Source of the DNA: a virus
DNA length: 64,000 nt
Virus record (IMG/VR): IMGVR_UViG_3300020185_003648
Coordinates: 1 to 64,000 of that record
Strand: one strand, 5' to 3'
The notes below the pieces were generated by a model. The model saw nothing but the letters and a program-made list of their open reading frames with translations, had not been told where the DNA came from and searched no databases. Position 1 is the first letter of the stretch. Each line of letters starts with the position of its first letter. Both the position numbers and the translations under genes were made by a program. This document shows positions 49,084 through 58,831 of this stretch, piece by piece.

Positions 49084-50006
49084 GTAAAAAACTGGTTAAC
49101 GTAAGGGTTTGTATTTAACCTCCATTCTAAATCTTCGTAAAAACCTTCTAATTTATTTAATAATATTGTGTCAAATACTTTTTCTTTATCAGCAAATTTA
49201 TCTAAGAAATCTTTAATTTTATCAGGCATATCAAAATCAAGATAAGCTAACGCTTCAATTTGAAATGGGTTCTTTTTTAAGTAAATCCATTTTACTTTAT
49301 CACCTTGAACAATTTGACTATATGTCTTATCTAATTTCCAATATTTTAATAAATCATTATATTTAATTGTAGCACGTACTGCAGCAGGTGCTCCTTTACG
49401 GATTACTGTAAATATTTCTGTGCCTACTGGTTTACGTTCAATATATTTGTTTAGAGTTTTTACACCTTGTGGGTTTCCTAACTCATTAATTGGCATTGAA
49501 TGTAATATCTTTTGTTTGAAATCCAAAATTCTTGTATCGATTTCTCCTTGAGGTGTTCCTTTTAAAACATCTTCAAGTACATTTTTAAAGAAATTACCAA
49601 ACACTTTAGGAAAGTTAGATTTTTTATATTCTAATCCTTTTACATCAAGTGATTCTTTTACAATACCTTCTTGTTTTGTAATCCACTGAGCATATCTACG
49701 TGTTGCTCTAAAGTATGCTGAACGAATAACACATTCAGTTTTCATTTCGAGACGATGTGTACCTTGTATATTGAAGCAGTTGCGAGCTAAATTGTCGTAT
49801 TCTTCGTTTATAACATCTTGATATTTTAACGCAACCTTTTCTAGTATATCATCCTTTTCTTCTTCCGGGAATTCTTCAAAGTTAGGATATAAGTGTTTTA
49901 GAAGAGGTTCCGCATTAAAGTAGTTTGAATCCGTGTCAACGTAAGCACAGTAGTTTACGTCTTCTTCATCGCAAATAAACCAAGGTGTATCTTCTATGTG
50001 TTTCAT
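49080..50006 (-). CDS. 43: Family B DNA polymerase C-terminal part (gp43 split)
   Basis: A 308-residue protein containing polymerase motif C, YVDTDSNYF at residues 22-30, followed by TRRYAQWI (KKRYA-like, primer-DNA contact) and the thumb (residues ~130-308). It lacks exonuclease and motifs A and B, which are encoded at 55221-56984. The two lengths sum to 895, close to T4 gp43. The protein begins just before motif C and could fold with its partner as a split enzyme. Its start overlaps the upstream stop as TAATG. Confidence 0.9.
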   Translation of the reverse strand: MKHIEDTPWFICDEEDVNYCAYVDTDSNYFNAEPLLKHLYPNFEEFPEEEKDDILEKVALKYQDVINEEYDNLARNCFNIQGTHRLEMKTECVIRSAYFRATRRYAQWITKQEGIVKESLDVKGLEYKKSNFPKVFGNFFKNVLEDVLKGTPQGEIDTRILDFKQKILHSMPINELGNPQGVKTLNKYIERKPVGTEIFTVIRKGAPAAVRATIKYNDLLKYWKLDKTYSQIVQGDKVKWIYLKKNPFQIEALAYLDFDMPDKIKDFLDKFADKEKVFDTILLNKLEGFYEDLEWRLNTNPYVNQFFT

Positions 50007-50389
50007 TAATACTTTTTATATGACTTTTCTTCAACTAGTCCTGAATTTGTTAGCAAGTTGATTAATTTTTTAACCTCTGATCTTTGGTCATTGGTAATAT
50101 ACACAGAACGGGCTAATTCTACAAATTCTTTATCAAATCTATTTTCACGTTCACAATCTCGAATCCAATCCTCTATATCCCATAATTTGCCGTTTATTTT
50201 AGCTAATTCCAGATAATGGGTTTGTAATTCACTACCATATTGCTCAAACAATTCTACTACTAATGGGTTTAGTGTATTAAATTCGTTTTTGATGTTAACT
50301 AATTTTTCTTCATCTTCAATTCTAAGCATTTTTAACTCTAAAATTGAAATTTTATCTAATAGCTCCCCGTTTGATATTTCTACTTTCAT
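50006..50389 (-). CDS. DUF6165-like protein
   Basis: A 127-residue helical protein. VEISNGELLDKISILELKMLRI and LWDIEDWIRDCERENRFD match my memory of DUF6165, a family found with glycan genes. It lies between the polymerase C-terminal gene and an SDR gene and is coupled to both, so it belongs to the inserted sugar cassette. The function of the family is unknown. Confidence 0.65.
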   Translation of the reverse strand: MKVEISNGELLDKISILELKMLRIEDEEKLVNIKNEFNTLNPLVVELFEQYGSELQTHYLELAKINGKLWDIEDWIRDCERENRFDKEFVELARSVYITNDQRSEVKKLINLLTNSGLVEEKSYKKY

Positions 50390-51309
50390 GGTTTAAAATA
50401 ATTATATGTCTGTAATATACGATCTAGATCTTGCTTAGACACTAAAGAATACGCACTTGTAAATTCATGTGGAATTGGAGATTCTGATATGTTGTTATAA
50501 TGCATTACGTAAACTTTATCTTTTAAAGTAGTTCTAGGAACTTCTTCTTGGGCTATCATTACTTCATGTATTTTTTCAGAAATACGGGGTTGACCGTTTT
50601 TATATTGTAACCCAAACTTCTCAGAATATATTTCAAATAAATCTTTAACTAAAAATGATTTTAAATTAGGTATAATATTTACACCATCTAATTCTAAACC
50701 GATTTCAATTAAATCAATTGCTTCCTGTATCTCAATCATGAACCTAGTCATTTCTTCTGAGTATAGGGTAAGTGGATAGTTTTTATTAATAGAATCCCAT
50801 ATTAAGGGTATAATACTACCTGTAGAGTTTAAAACATTACCATATATGGCTGATGATAAATTTACTTGTGATTTTTCTGAGTTTACTATAAAGGATTCTC
50901 CTGCAATGAACTTCATAGAACCATATAGGGTAGTAGCAGCGCGAGATTTATCAGATGATATAAAACATGCAGCTTTAAAATTATTTTCTTCAGCTGCTCT
51001 TCGAGAATTAATAGAACCATCAATTAATACCCTAACTGCTTCTTCTACATTTTGATCTACAGATTCTATTTGCTTTAATGAGGCGGCAAATATACCAATT
51101 GTATGGTTTTTAGCAGATCTTATTAGTAAATCCGCATTACGTACATCTCCTATAATACAATTAATTTTAGGAAAACGTTTTTTAAGATAATAATGCTTTG
51201 CTTCATCTCTTGAATAAACAGTTATTTCATTATCACTATAATAACGTTCTACTAAATGGGATCCTAAATACCCGGCTCCTCCTGTTATAAAAATTTTTTC
51301 TCCTTTCAT
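50386..51309 (-). CDS. SDR polysaccharide-biosynthesis epimerase/dehydratase
   Basis: A 307-residue protein. IFITGGAGYLGSHLVE (NAD site), SRDEAKHYYLKKRFP, FAASLKQIESVD, ISSDKSRAATTLYGSMKFIAGE (catalytic region) recall the CapD/PseB-type family that acts on UDP-GlcNAc. A substrate is not certain. Part of the block inserted between the two polymerase genes. Confidence 0.75.
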   Translation of the reverse strand: MKGEKIFITGGAGYLGSHLVERYYSDNEITVYSRDEAKHYYLKKRFPKINCIIGDVRNADLLIRSAKNHTIGIFAASLKQIESVDQNVEEAVRVLIDGSINSRRAAEENNFKAACFISSDKSRAATTLYGSMKFIAGESFIVNSEKSQVNLSSAIYGNVLNSTGSIIPLIWDSINKNYPLTLYSEEMTRFMIEIQEAIDLIEIGLELDGVNIIPNLKSFLVKDLFEIYSEKFGLQYKNGQPRISEKIHEVMIAQEEVPRTTLKDKVYVMHYNNISESPIPHEFTSAYSLVSKQDLDRILQTYNYFKP

Positions 51310-52502
51310 ACTATTTTAAGATTTGGGAAAGGTATAACATATGGGATACCTAAATGTTTAGTTTTTTCAATGATCATATCCGAAAAATTCCATGCCAATA
51401 GTAGAATGTAATCTCCTTTTTCGTTTAAATCCTCTAAAGAAATTATAGGTATTTCTTGGTTAGCCATATACCTATTATAACGTTCAGGTGATTCGTCTAC
51501 TATATACTTTAGATCGTCTGTAGTTAATTTTAATTGATTAACTATCATATTAGCCCTACCTGAGGCTCCATACCCTATAATTGTTTTGTTTTTGTTTTCT
51601 TTAAAGAAATTAGATAAATTATTTAATGCTTCTTCTACTTTAGTACTAAAGGTATCTAAATTTAAATATTCCTTTTCGTTTTCTATTTGTAGATAAACGC
51701 TATTACTAATTTCATGTTCTTCACTTCTACCTATTATAACTCTAATTGATCCAGAATGAATTGGGATACGTTCGAAATCAATAATACTTAGACCATAAGG
51801 GCTTAACAAATTTTGTAGACTTGTTAAAGTGTAGTAATATAAATGTTCATGATATATAAAATCAAATTGGAATTTGTCTACTAAATCAATTAAGTATTGT
51901 ACTTCAACAATGAATTTACCATTTGGTTTTAAAGCATGTGTAACGCCTTTAACTACTGATTGTATGTCGCTTATGTGGGCAAATGAATTGCTTGATAAAA
52001 TATAATCGAATTTATTGGTTAAACTATATTTTTCTACATTTTCAGTATTAAAAAAATCGTCTATAATGTTTAATCCTTTATCCCTACCTAATTTTGTAAT
52101 ATTAGTTGCAGGGTCTATACCTGTAGCATTTATACCTTTTTCTTTTAAGGCTAATAGTAATGGACCATCATTACACCCAAATTCTAAAATTTCAATATCT
52201 TTATTTACTCCATTATTAACTAACCACTCAGAATATTGGTTAAAATGACGTTGCATTCCTACTGAGGAGATATATCTATAATCTTTGAATAATGTTTGTG
52301 GATCTATTAAATGATCGGTTTGTACTAAACTACATTTTTTACAAATTTGCCATTTTAAGGGATAGTCGGATCTAATGGTTTTTTCTTCTTCTGTTGGAAA
52401 GTATCCTGCTAATGGAACTATACCGAAATCATGAATGGTATGAAGTTCCGTAGATTCGCATGAGGCACATTTAGTACGTTGGGTATAATCTAAGTTAGTC
52501 AT
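51306..52502 (-). CDS. Zinc-ribbon C-methyltransferase, NDP-sugar type
   Basis: A 398-residue protein. CASCESTEL near residue 12 and CKKCSLVQTD near residue 53 form the N-terminal zinc-binding domain. ILEFGCNDGPLLLAL near residue 100 is the SAM motif I. IIGYGASGRANMIVNQL near residue 305 begins the C-terminal Rossmann-like domain of the methyltransf_13/14 family. It methylates a keto-deoxysugar carbon in related pathways. Fits the adjacent SDR. Confidence 0.82.
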   Translation of the reverse strand: MTNLDYTQRTKCASCESTELHTIHDFGIVPLAGYFPTEEEKTIRSDYPLKWQICKKCSLVQTDHLIDPQTLFKDYRYISSVGMQRHFNQYSEWLVNNGVNKDIEILEFGCNDGPLLLALKEKGINATGIDPATNITKLGRDKGLNIIDDFFNTENVEKYSLTNKFDYILSSNSFAHISDIQSVVKGVTHALKPNGKFIVEVQYLIDLVDKFQFDFIYHEHLYYYTLTSLQNLLSPYGLSIIDFERIPIHSGSIRVIIGRSEEHEISNSVYLQIENEKEYLNLDTFSTKVEEALNNLSNFFKENKNKTIIGYGASGRANMIVNQLKLTTDDLKYIVDESPERYNRYMANQEIPIISLEDLNEKGDYILLLAWNFSDMIIEKTKHLGIPYVIPFPNLKIV

Positions 52503-53526
52503 TTATAGTTTCGATTGCTGATATAGTGCTTAATCTAAGTAATTCTTTATCGATCTCCAAACCATTTATGGTAATTCTTAATCTGTCTTCTACATATTCA
52601 AATGTATTATTTATAAACTTACCAACATAATTTTCCATTTCGTTACTAGGTATTGGAACATATATTTGAAGGGTTCTGTCAGTAGTTTTTATATCTCTTA
52701 AAGGTATTGCTTTACCATCAATAAAAACTTCAACATCTAATTCTTTTTCTATGTCCCAAAAGAATAATACCGTTTTATTTGTTAATGTTTCTTCGCCTTG
52801 GTTATATATTTTTTCTTGGCCTAAAATCCATTTAAACCCATCTCCAGTATAATATTCTTCTACAAAACCTTTATCCCCCATACTAATTAAAGTTGTGGCT
52901 ATGGGTTGCCATTGGTCAGGTAAGATTAATTGGGTTTCATCTGAATTAAATTTATTAAATATATATCCCTCTGGGATTCTGCCGTGAGCTGTTTTTAAGT
53001 AATCTTGATAATTTATTTCTAATATATTATTAGCAAAATGAAGAGGTTTAATGGCTGCCCATGACATATGAGCCGACCTTTCACTTTGAGGTAAATCATA
53101 GTCTAATAATACACTTTTGTGATTCATTAAACCCTTTTCAGAAAGATAAACTAAATCATCCGTTACATTTAAATCATAATTTAAAACATATACCTTTTCA
53201 AATTCTAACATATTTGCAAAAAGTAACCCTCTTTTCCATTGTTGTACTGCAGCGTAACCATAGTCTACATACAAGGTACATAGTCTATAATTTTCAACCA
53301 TTTTCCAATGAAGTATAGAACCCTCATTTATGTCAATCATAGGATTACTATAATCGTATACAGAATAATTTGTTAAAAGATTTTCTTCTTCTGTAATTGG
53401 AAAATGAGAAAATAGTATAATTTCTTTATTATACCTTTTTAGAGAATTTAAAGTATTTAATAATACTTGTTTTTTCTCTTCTGTATTACAATAAGCGGTA
53501 ACTAAAAAACATTCTTTATTTTTCAT
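52495..53526 (-). CDS. Putative GT-A-like glycan protein
   Basis: A 343-residue protein. CFLVTAYCNTEEKKQVLL and EFEKVYVLNYDLNVTDDLVYLS near residue 110 resemble GT-A glycosyltransferases (a DxN/DxD-like acidic site), followed by a beta-rich C-terminal part. It probably acts with the neighbouring GT-PIG-L fusion. Family uncertain. Confidence 0.55.
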   Translation of the reverse strand: MKNKECFLVTAYCNTEEKKQVLLNTLNSLKRYNKEIILFSHFPITEEENLLTNYSVYDYSNPMIDINEGSILHWKMVENYRLCTLYVDYGYAAVQQWKRGLLFANMLEFEKVYVLNYDLNVTDDLVYLSEKGLMNHKSVLLDYDLPQSERSAHMSWAAIKPLHFANNILEINYQDYLKTAHGRIPEGYIFNKFNSDETQLILPDQWQPIATTLISMGDKGFVEEYYTGDGFKWILGQEKIYNQGEETLTNKTVLFFWDIEKELDVEVFIDGKAIPLRDIKTTDRTLQIYVPIPSNEMENYVGKFINNTFEYVEDRLRITINGLEIDKELLRLSTISAIETIND

Positions 53527-54958
53527 AACAAGCTATATAGGGGGTAGTATCTTTTTCTGAATCATATTTTTCTATAGATTCGTGTTCAATGTAGTTTGTA
53601 TTATCATCGTTGCTTTTAAACCAATCTCCGGATTTATTTAATAGTTGGACTATTATGTCACTTTCTGAGGAGTATAGGTTTAAGATATTTATTTTAGTTG
53701 TTAAAGTTTCTAAATCTAACCGTTTAGGGGATTTGCCAAATACGTAGAAATTTTTAGTTATACTTTTAACAGCTTCAAATATAGCTCTATGTTGAGGGTG
53801 ACCATATTCTCCTATGGGGTTGTGGGTGACTATTTTCTCCCATTTTCTATTAAGGATTATTGTTTTTAATTTTAGAATATCTAAATCATTAAATGAATAT
53901 AAATCATCTTTTAAATTCCACATTTCCCAAGACTTTACTTGTAATTCCTTCATTACTTTTGAAAATTCTTTTCTACGAATTTCATTTGAGGAATTAGTTA
54001 AGCATATCACTTTATAGTCTTGGGCATTATTTATAAGTTCCCCTCCCCCAAATATTAATTCGTCATCAGGGTGAGCTACTATCATTAATTTAGTACAAGT
54101 GTAATCATTAAAAGTGTTAGATAATACTTCATGGTCCTTTTTAATTACTGATGGATCAGGCCCATGTATAAAATATGGTTCTAGTGTACTTTCATCGTAC
54201 ATTACATCAAACCCTTTTTTTAAATAAATACTTTTTACTTTAGTTTCTTCAGGTGAACTATAGTAATTGTTCCATGTAATTGGAAGATATTTAGTTAAGT
54301 TTTCTTGCCATAAGATACAATTTGCTACCCTTTCCTCTGAGAAGGCATTATTATCTACAAATACCCTTAAACTTCTGTTACTCAGTTCAGAATACCATTC
54401 CATACACCTATCAAAAAACCATTTACTACGTTTATCATAGAAATAGAATCCCGTAGCAATAATTCTATTGTTTGGGTTACGGGTAATTTTTTTAATATAG
54501 GCTAATTCCATTCCATATCTCCCATCCAATTTAATCTGACCATGTAATTTCCATTGGGCCATATCTGGGTGATAATATCTCATAAAAAGAGGATATTCTG
54601 GGATTTCGGGCAGGTATTTTAAGGATTTGTCTATATTTTTAGTAACAAAAGCATCACCATCTATCCAAGCAAATTTTTCAAACTTTTCTTCTAATGAATA
54701 TAAACTTGCTATATATTTACCATAATATAAAGAATAATCTTTATTAATTAAATCAGGTTCATGGCTAAAGTAATGGGTGTTTTTAGGAGTAAAATTTACT
54801 CTTCTTTGAATTACATTTGGAAGATTAATATTAGGGTCACAATTAAATCCATATACTATAAGTTTATGCCTAGAATATTTAAGTAAACTCTTGGCAAGAA
54901 CTTTAACCATTTTCATGTAAGCCTCATCACCTCCTGTAATCCAGACAAATTTCTCCAT
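53516..54958 (-). CDS. Glycosyltransferase - PIG-L deacetylase fusion
   Basis: A 480-residue protein with two domains. The first ~270 residues are GT-A-like (KFAWIDGDAFVTKN near residue 92 is the DxD-containing strand; residue spacing like GT8/GT-A). The C-terminal ~180 are PIG-L: MIVAHPDDELIFGGGEL near residue 293 binds zinc with the later His in GEYGHPQHRAIFEAV. The enzyme could add an N-acetyl sugar and deacetylate it, which is inference from the fusion. Confidence 0.78.
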   Translation of the reverse strand: MEKFVWITGGDEAYMKMVKVLAKSLLKYSRHKLIVYGFNCDPNINLPNVIQRRVNFTPKNTHYFSHEPDLINKDYSLYYGKYIASLYSLEEKFEKFAWIDGDAFVTKNIDKSLKYLPEIPEYPLFMRYYHPDMAQWKLHGQIKLDGRYGMELAYIKKITRNPNNRIIATGFYFYDKRSKWFFDRCMEWYSELSNRSLRVFVDNNAFSEERVANCILWQENLTKYLPITWNNYYSSPEETKVKSIYLKKGFDVMYDESTLEPYFIHGPDPSVIKKDHEVLSNTFNDYTCTKLMIVAHPDDELIFGGGELINNAQDYKVICLTNSSNEIRRKEFSKVMKELQVKSWEMWNLKDDLYSFNDLDILKLKTIILNRKWEKIVTHNPIGEYGHPQHRAIFEAVKSITKNFYVFGKSPKRLDLETLTTKINILNLYSSESDIIVQLLNKSGDWFKSNDDNTNYIEHESIEKYDSEKDTTPYIACYEK

Positions 54959-55221
54959 TAAAATCTTGTACCGTCTCCGGGTAATTTAACTACACCTGCA
55001 TCAATTTCACCTTCACTGTTTAGTATACGCTCTCTTAATTTAATTTCAAAGTTTATTCCATCAAACTTAAATTTTCCTCCCTGTTGGAGCATTTTACGGA
55101 AAAATACTTCTCTTTTTTCACTCCAATCTTGGCTCATTTCTATGAGTTCTTCTTTTGTAGCGTGGTGATCGTTTACCATTACGTGAACTCCTTGTCTTAA
55201 TACTTGTTTTGTTAATGCCAT
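54958..55221 (-). CDS. Hypothetical protein after gp43 N-terminal gene
   Basis: An 87-residue protein. ATKEELIEMSQDWSEKREVFFRKML is helical and ERILNSEGEIDAGVVKLPGDG recalls short phage proteins. Its start overlaps the stop of the polymerase gene by one base, and its stop overlaps the fusion gene, so the sugar cassette may have been inserted after this gene. Function unknown. Confidence 0.65.
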   Translation of the reverse strand: MALTKQVLRQGVHVMVNDHHATKEELIEMSQDWSEKREVFFRKMLQQGGKFKFDGINFEIKLRERILNSEGEIDAGVVKLPGDGTRF

Positions 55222-56984
55222 TATAGTTCTATTTTAATTTCGTTTTTAATTACTTTATTCATATGTCTGTTAGCACATAGTGCTGATTCTTGTATAATTC
55301 TCCATCCTGACAATGTAATTGCTTCTGATAGTATTGACATAGGCATTCCATATCTAAATGAAGGTAATGCTGTTGCTCCATAAAGTGAGTTAAGTAGGAT
55401 TTTCATTGTGTACTGTAGTAAGTGGTTTTTTTCTCCACCCTCTGTATCGCCTGCTTTGTATGCTTTTTTCATTCTATTTTTATACAAAACACGTTCATCA
55501 AACCATTTGTTTAGGATAGTTGATAATACCGATTCTTTATCTGTTCTAAAAAAGCAACCATTTGCGGATACAGTCCATTTATTCTTTTCTATTAAAGCTA
55601 TAAGTTTTTCTACTGTAACTGTAGCTGCTTTTTCTCTATGATTTTTAATAATAAGTTCCCTTTCAGGGTCCATATTTTTTAAATCACTTAGTCCGAAATA
55701 ATTGTTACGGTCTGGTTTACCACTATATGGACCAAAATCTTGTAAGTTTTCGGGTAAATCTTCAGGTACAATCCTTCCCATAAAGGTTTCTTGTCCTATG
55801 TTTAGGGACATAATGATTGAAGGATATAAAGAAGTTAAATCCTCATCAAACATATATTTATACAAACCTGCTTTAGGACAAAATAAATAACCACCTGCAT
55901 AGTTAAGTTTTTTAGCACCCATAGGGCGATTTGGTGGAATTATTCCTTTTGAAAGTAGATATGCTGAAATAGCACCATCATGTATTTTAGAGGAGGCATA
56001 TACTTCGCTATAATTTACTTTACCTTTATGTGCTAAGTTTTTTGTTAAGGCTAGATATTGAAGTTTTTTATCTAGTTCAACTAAGATTTCAACATCGACA
56101 AAGTTATATTGAATAAACTTGTGAATGTCTTCTTCAAATAACCTATCAAGTGAACCCTCGTATTCGATTTTATTGATACCTACATATTTTTCTCCAATGG
56201 CATCTAGTTTCCAAGATGGTTCGTCTTCCCACCCATATTTTTTATGTAATCGCATGTAATCCAGCGATTGTAAGCCGATTATATCAACAAATTGGTCTGC
56301 TTTATACCAGTATTCGCCTTTAGATACTTTATCGTCTACTAGCCCAATAGGTGATAAACGCTTTGCTTCAGAATCACCTAAAACATTACACATTCTGTAA
56401 TATAGGTAAGGGATATCGAAGTAATCACTATTGTATCCTACTAAAATATCAGGGTTGATTTCCTCCATTTTGTTGAGAAACATATCAAGTAAATCTGCTT
56501 CATGTGAAACAGGTATAATCTCCTTATTTTTATTTTCTCCTGTTTTAGTATGTTTTAATTGTCCCTTTTTATCTAAGATAATAATAGACCAATGGTCTGC
56601 TTGTTTATCATACCAAGCAATTGAAGTTACAGGTTTAGGTGCAGATGCTATATATTCTTCTGTAAGTGCTCCTCCCATTTCAATCTCGATATCGAAAAAT
56701 ACTTCTCTGTGGGTAGTAGAAGGTTCATCGTTTATACCATAGGTTTCAATAAGGAACTTTTGGTGGGCTGATATATCATGGAAATGTAATCCCATGTCTC
56801 CTTTTTTAGCATCGTTGGTTCTAACTAGTTTTTCACCATTTAGACCTCTATAAGGGGCATCATCAGAATTTACTTCTCTATAGGAGTGGTTCTTCCATTT
56901 GATTTGGTGGTAACCTTCGTCGTCCCATAAATGAATGAGGTGTTTGTTTTGACCAGCACCTTGAGCATGAATTTTTTTATACAT
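55221..56984 (-). CDS. 43: Family B DNA polymerase N-terminal part (gp43 split)
   Basis: A 587-residue protein. The 3'-5' exonuclease carries ExoI (FFDIEIE, about residue 96), ExoII (VGYNSDYFD, about 180) and ExoIII (YNFVDVEILVELD, about 295). The polymerase half has motif A (DLTSLYPSI, about 385) and motif B (KILLNSLYGA, about 533), then ends in NKVIKNEIKIEL, before motif C. Motif C and the thumb lie at 49080-50006. It is not a partial record: a stop codon and a coupled gene follow. Confidence 0.92.
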   Translation of the reverse strand: MYKKIHAQGAGQNKHLIHLWDDEGYHQIKWKNHSYREVNSDDAPYRGLNGEKLVRTNDAKKGDMGLHFHDISAHQKFLIETYGINDEPSTTHREVFFDIEIEMGGALTEEYIASAPKPVTSIAWYDKQADHWSIIILDKKGQLKHTKTGENKNKEIIPVSHEADLLDMFLNKMEEINPDILVGYNSDYFDIPYLYYRMCNVLGDSEAKRLSPIGLVDDKVSKGEYWYKADQFVDIIGLQSLDYMRLHKKYGWEDEPSWKLDAIGEKYVGINKIEYEGSLDRLFEEDIHKFIQYNFVDVEILVELDKKLQYLALTKNLAHKGKVNYSEVYASSKIHDGAISAYLLSKGIIPPNRPMGAKKLNYAGGYLFCPKAGLYKYMFDEDLTSLYPSIIMSLNIGQETFMGRIVPEDLPENLQDFGPYSGKPDRNNYFGLSDLKNMDPERELIIKNHREKAATVTVEKLIALIEKNKWTVSANGCFFRTDKESVLSTILNKWFDERVLYKNRMKKAYKAGDTEGGEKNHLLQYTMKILLNSLYGATALPSFRYGMPMSILSEAITLSGWRIIQESALCANRHMNKVIKNEIKIEL

Positions 56985-57000
56985 AACCTTATTTTACTCT

Positions 57001-58314
57001 TTAGTATATTATTACGTCGTCATTGTCTTTACCTTTAGGCTTAGACCTTGGTTTGCGTTTATCAATATAATCACTTTCTTCCGCGAATCCAAGTTTTATT
57101 TCATCCCAATTTGCTATATCTGGGGAGTAATATGGAGCGTGGTTTTTTAAGTAATCGTCTATATGTTTAATTGAATCTACGATTTTAATAGCAGCACGAT
57201 CTAATTCATTAATTTCTTCGTTTGCTTTAGTTAGCTCACCATATAAGAATTCAATTTTATTATCTTGTTCTTCTATAATTTCCTTTTGAGATACTTTATC
57301 TTCGAGTTCATCTAACTCTTTTAGAAATTCTTTCGTTTCTGGTTTAACTACTTCAGGTTCAATTACCTCAATATCATTTTCAGGGTTGATGTCTGGAAGG
57401 TCATTTGGGTCGGCTTCAAGTTCTATTTCATCTAAACCATCCCATACATCGCTTTCTACTATTGACCAATTTTTTAAATCATCTTCTTCCTTCTTTGGTT
57501 TAATTTGATCAAAAGCAAAGTTAGCAGCTATTACAAGTGAAATTGCTAATGGGTCAAATACGAATATAATAACTAACAACAAATAGTTAATAATTTTATC
57601 CATTGGAATCCCGGTAAGTCCTGATAGATATTTAAGTGGTCCTAATTCGCCTGCTACTTCAGATGTATTTTCTAATTCAAGAATAGCAAGTTGATATTTT
57701 TGTAAACTATCAGCTGCTACTTCTCGTTTTGCTTGTACTGCTTTTCTATTTACTTCCTCAACCTCAATACGTTTTTGAGCCATTCTAAGCTCTGTTGTAG
57801 ATACAGTAGTACGGAAACCTGTCGTTGAGGTGGTATCTCGGACTTGTATTTGACTAGATTTCGCAGTTGATAAATTATTAATATTGGCTCCAATAATCTC
57901 AAGGTCTTTGTCATACCTTGCCAAATCCGATTCATAGAAATCTTTCTTTTGAGTTAAAAATTTTACTTTATTATCTACAACTGACATTTCGGATGCTGTT
58001 GCTTGGTAAGCAGCGGATAAAAAGCCATATATACCCATACTAGTAATGAACACCAATACTAGCGCAGCAATAGAAAGATATAATTTAAGCCACTTGTTTA
58101 TTGTGTCCCAATACTGATATAATAGTGAGGCAATCACAAGTTTAGCTACCTCCAAAGAGGTAGCCATTATAATAACTTCAAAAGATGCTCCCGCAAATAA
58201 TTTACTTAAACCACTAACTGAATAGAATGCTGCTGATGCAGATACTGACAAGGCAGCGAAAGCAATTATAAATGGAAATAGACCTTTTTTAACGGAATGT
58301 AGAAAGTTCTTCAT
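57001..58314 (-). CDS. Membrane protein with cytoplasmic coiled coil
   Basis: A 437-residue protein. Hydrophobic segments lie near residues 12-32, 42-62, 78-100 and 243-270, with a soluble coiled-coil stretch (about 120-220) between the third and fourth. FDPLAISLVIAANFAFD is the last segment. The C-terminal 165 residues are acidic and coiled-coil-like and end in a basic tail (RKPRSKPKGKD). This layout occurs in T4-like marine phages. It may anchor replication or assembly factors at the membrane. Confidence 0.7.
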   Translation of the reverse strand: MKNFLHSVKKGLFPFIIAFAALSVSASAAFYSVSGLSKLFAGASFEVIIMATSLEVAKLVIASLLYQYWDTINKWLKLYLSIAALVLVFITSMGIYGFLSAAYQATASEMSVVDNKVKFLTQKKDFYESDLARYDKDLEIIGANINNLSTAKSSQIQVRDTTSTTGFRTTVSTTELRMAQKRIEVEEVNRKAVQAKREVAADSLQKYQLAILELENTSEVAGELGPLKYLSGLTGIPMDKIINYLLLVIIFVFDPLAISLVIAANFAFDQIKPKKEEDDLKNWSIVESDVWDGLDEIELEADPNDLPDINPENDIEVIEPEVVKPETKEFLKELDELEDKVSQKEIIEEQDNKIEFLYGELTKANEEINELDRAAIKIVDSIKHIDDYLKNHAPYYSPDIANWDEIKLGFAEESDYIDKRKPRSKPKGKDNDDVIIY

Positions 58315-58831
58315 CTGTAAACATTTTAGATAGGTCAGGTCTAAAGTAATTTATATTTTTCATTACCTTACGATCCCTAGTGCGATACACGATATACATA
58401 TCACCTACCTTCTCATAGTAGCATGGTTCATCTTGCTCTTGTTCGCGGTAGTACATTGTTTCTTCTGCTTCTTCTTTGGTTTTACAAGCTTTAGACATAT
58501 TTGATGCTTGAACTTCAGCATAAGCAGGTAAAATCTTGTCTTTAAGTCCGTGAAGCATTGCACCATTTCCAAGAGAAACATATGTAATGTCACATAAAGC
58601 ATCCAAAATTTCGACAATATCTCCATTTTCACATGCCTCTTTATACTCTTCGAGTTCTTCGAGGATAAAATCATATACGAACATCCATTCTTTTCTGTTT
58701 GGAATTGTTGGAACATAATTGTTTGGTTTACCCATTACGGCATTAAATGTTTCTACTTCATCTACAAATGGTACAGGATTAACCCATACCGGTAGTTCTT
58801 CTTCTTTAAATAATGATAATTGTTTGCTCAT
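58289..58831 (-). CDS. MazG-like pyrophosphohydrolase-type protein
   Basis: A 180-residue protein. FILEELEEYKEACENGDIVEILDALCDITYV near residues 55-85 has the E-E..E and D..D helices of all-alpha NTP pyrophosphatases. A C-terminal extension (KNINYFRPDLSKMF) is unusual. It may clear non-canonical nucleotides during phage DNA synthesis. It overlaps the membrane-protein gene by 26 bases. A second MazG-like gene is at 42524. Confidence 0.75.
   Translation of the reverse strand: MSKQLSLFKEEELPVWVNPVPFVDEVETFNAVMGKPNNYVPTIPNRKEWMFVYDFILEELEEYKEACENGDIVEILDALCDITYVSLGNGAMLHGLKDKILPAYAEVQASNMSKACKTKEEAEETMYYREQEQDEPCYYEKVGDMYIVYRTRDRKVMKNINYFRPDLSKMFTDEELSTFR

Noticed and set aside
55221-56984. Intein or split intein at the polymerase break
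   Set aside because: The N-terminal piece ends NEIKIEL without an intein start (Cys/Ser) and the C-terminal piece begins with ordinary polymerase sequence rather than an intein end (HN + Cys/Ser/Thr).
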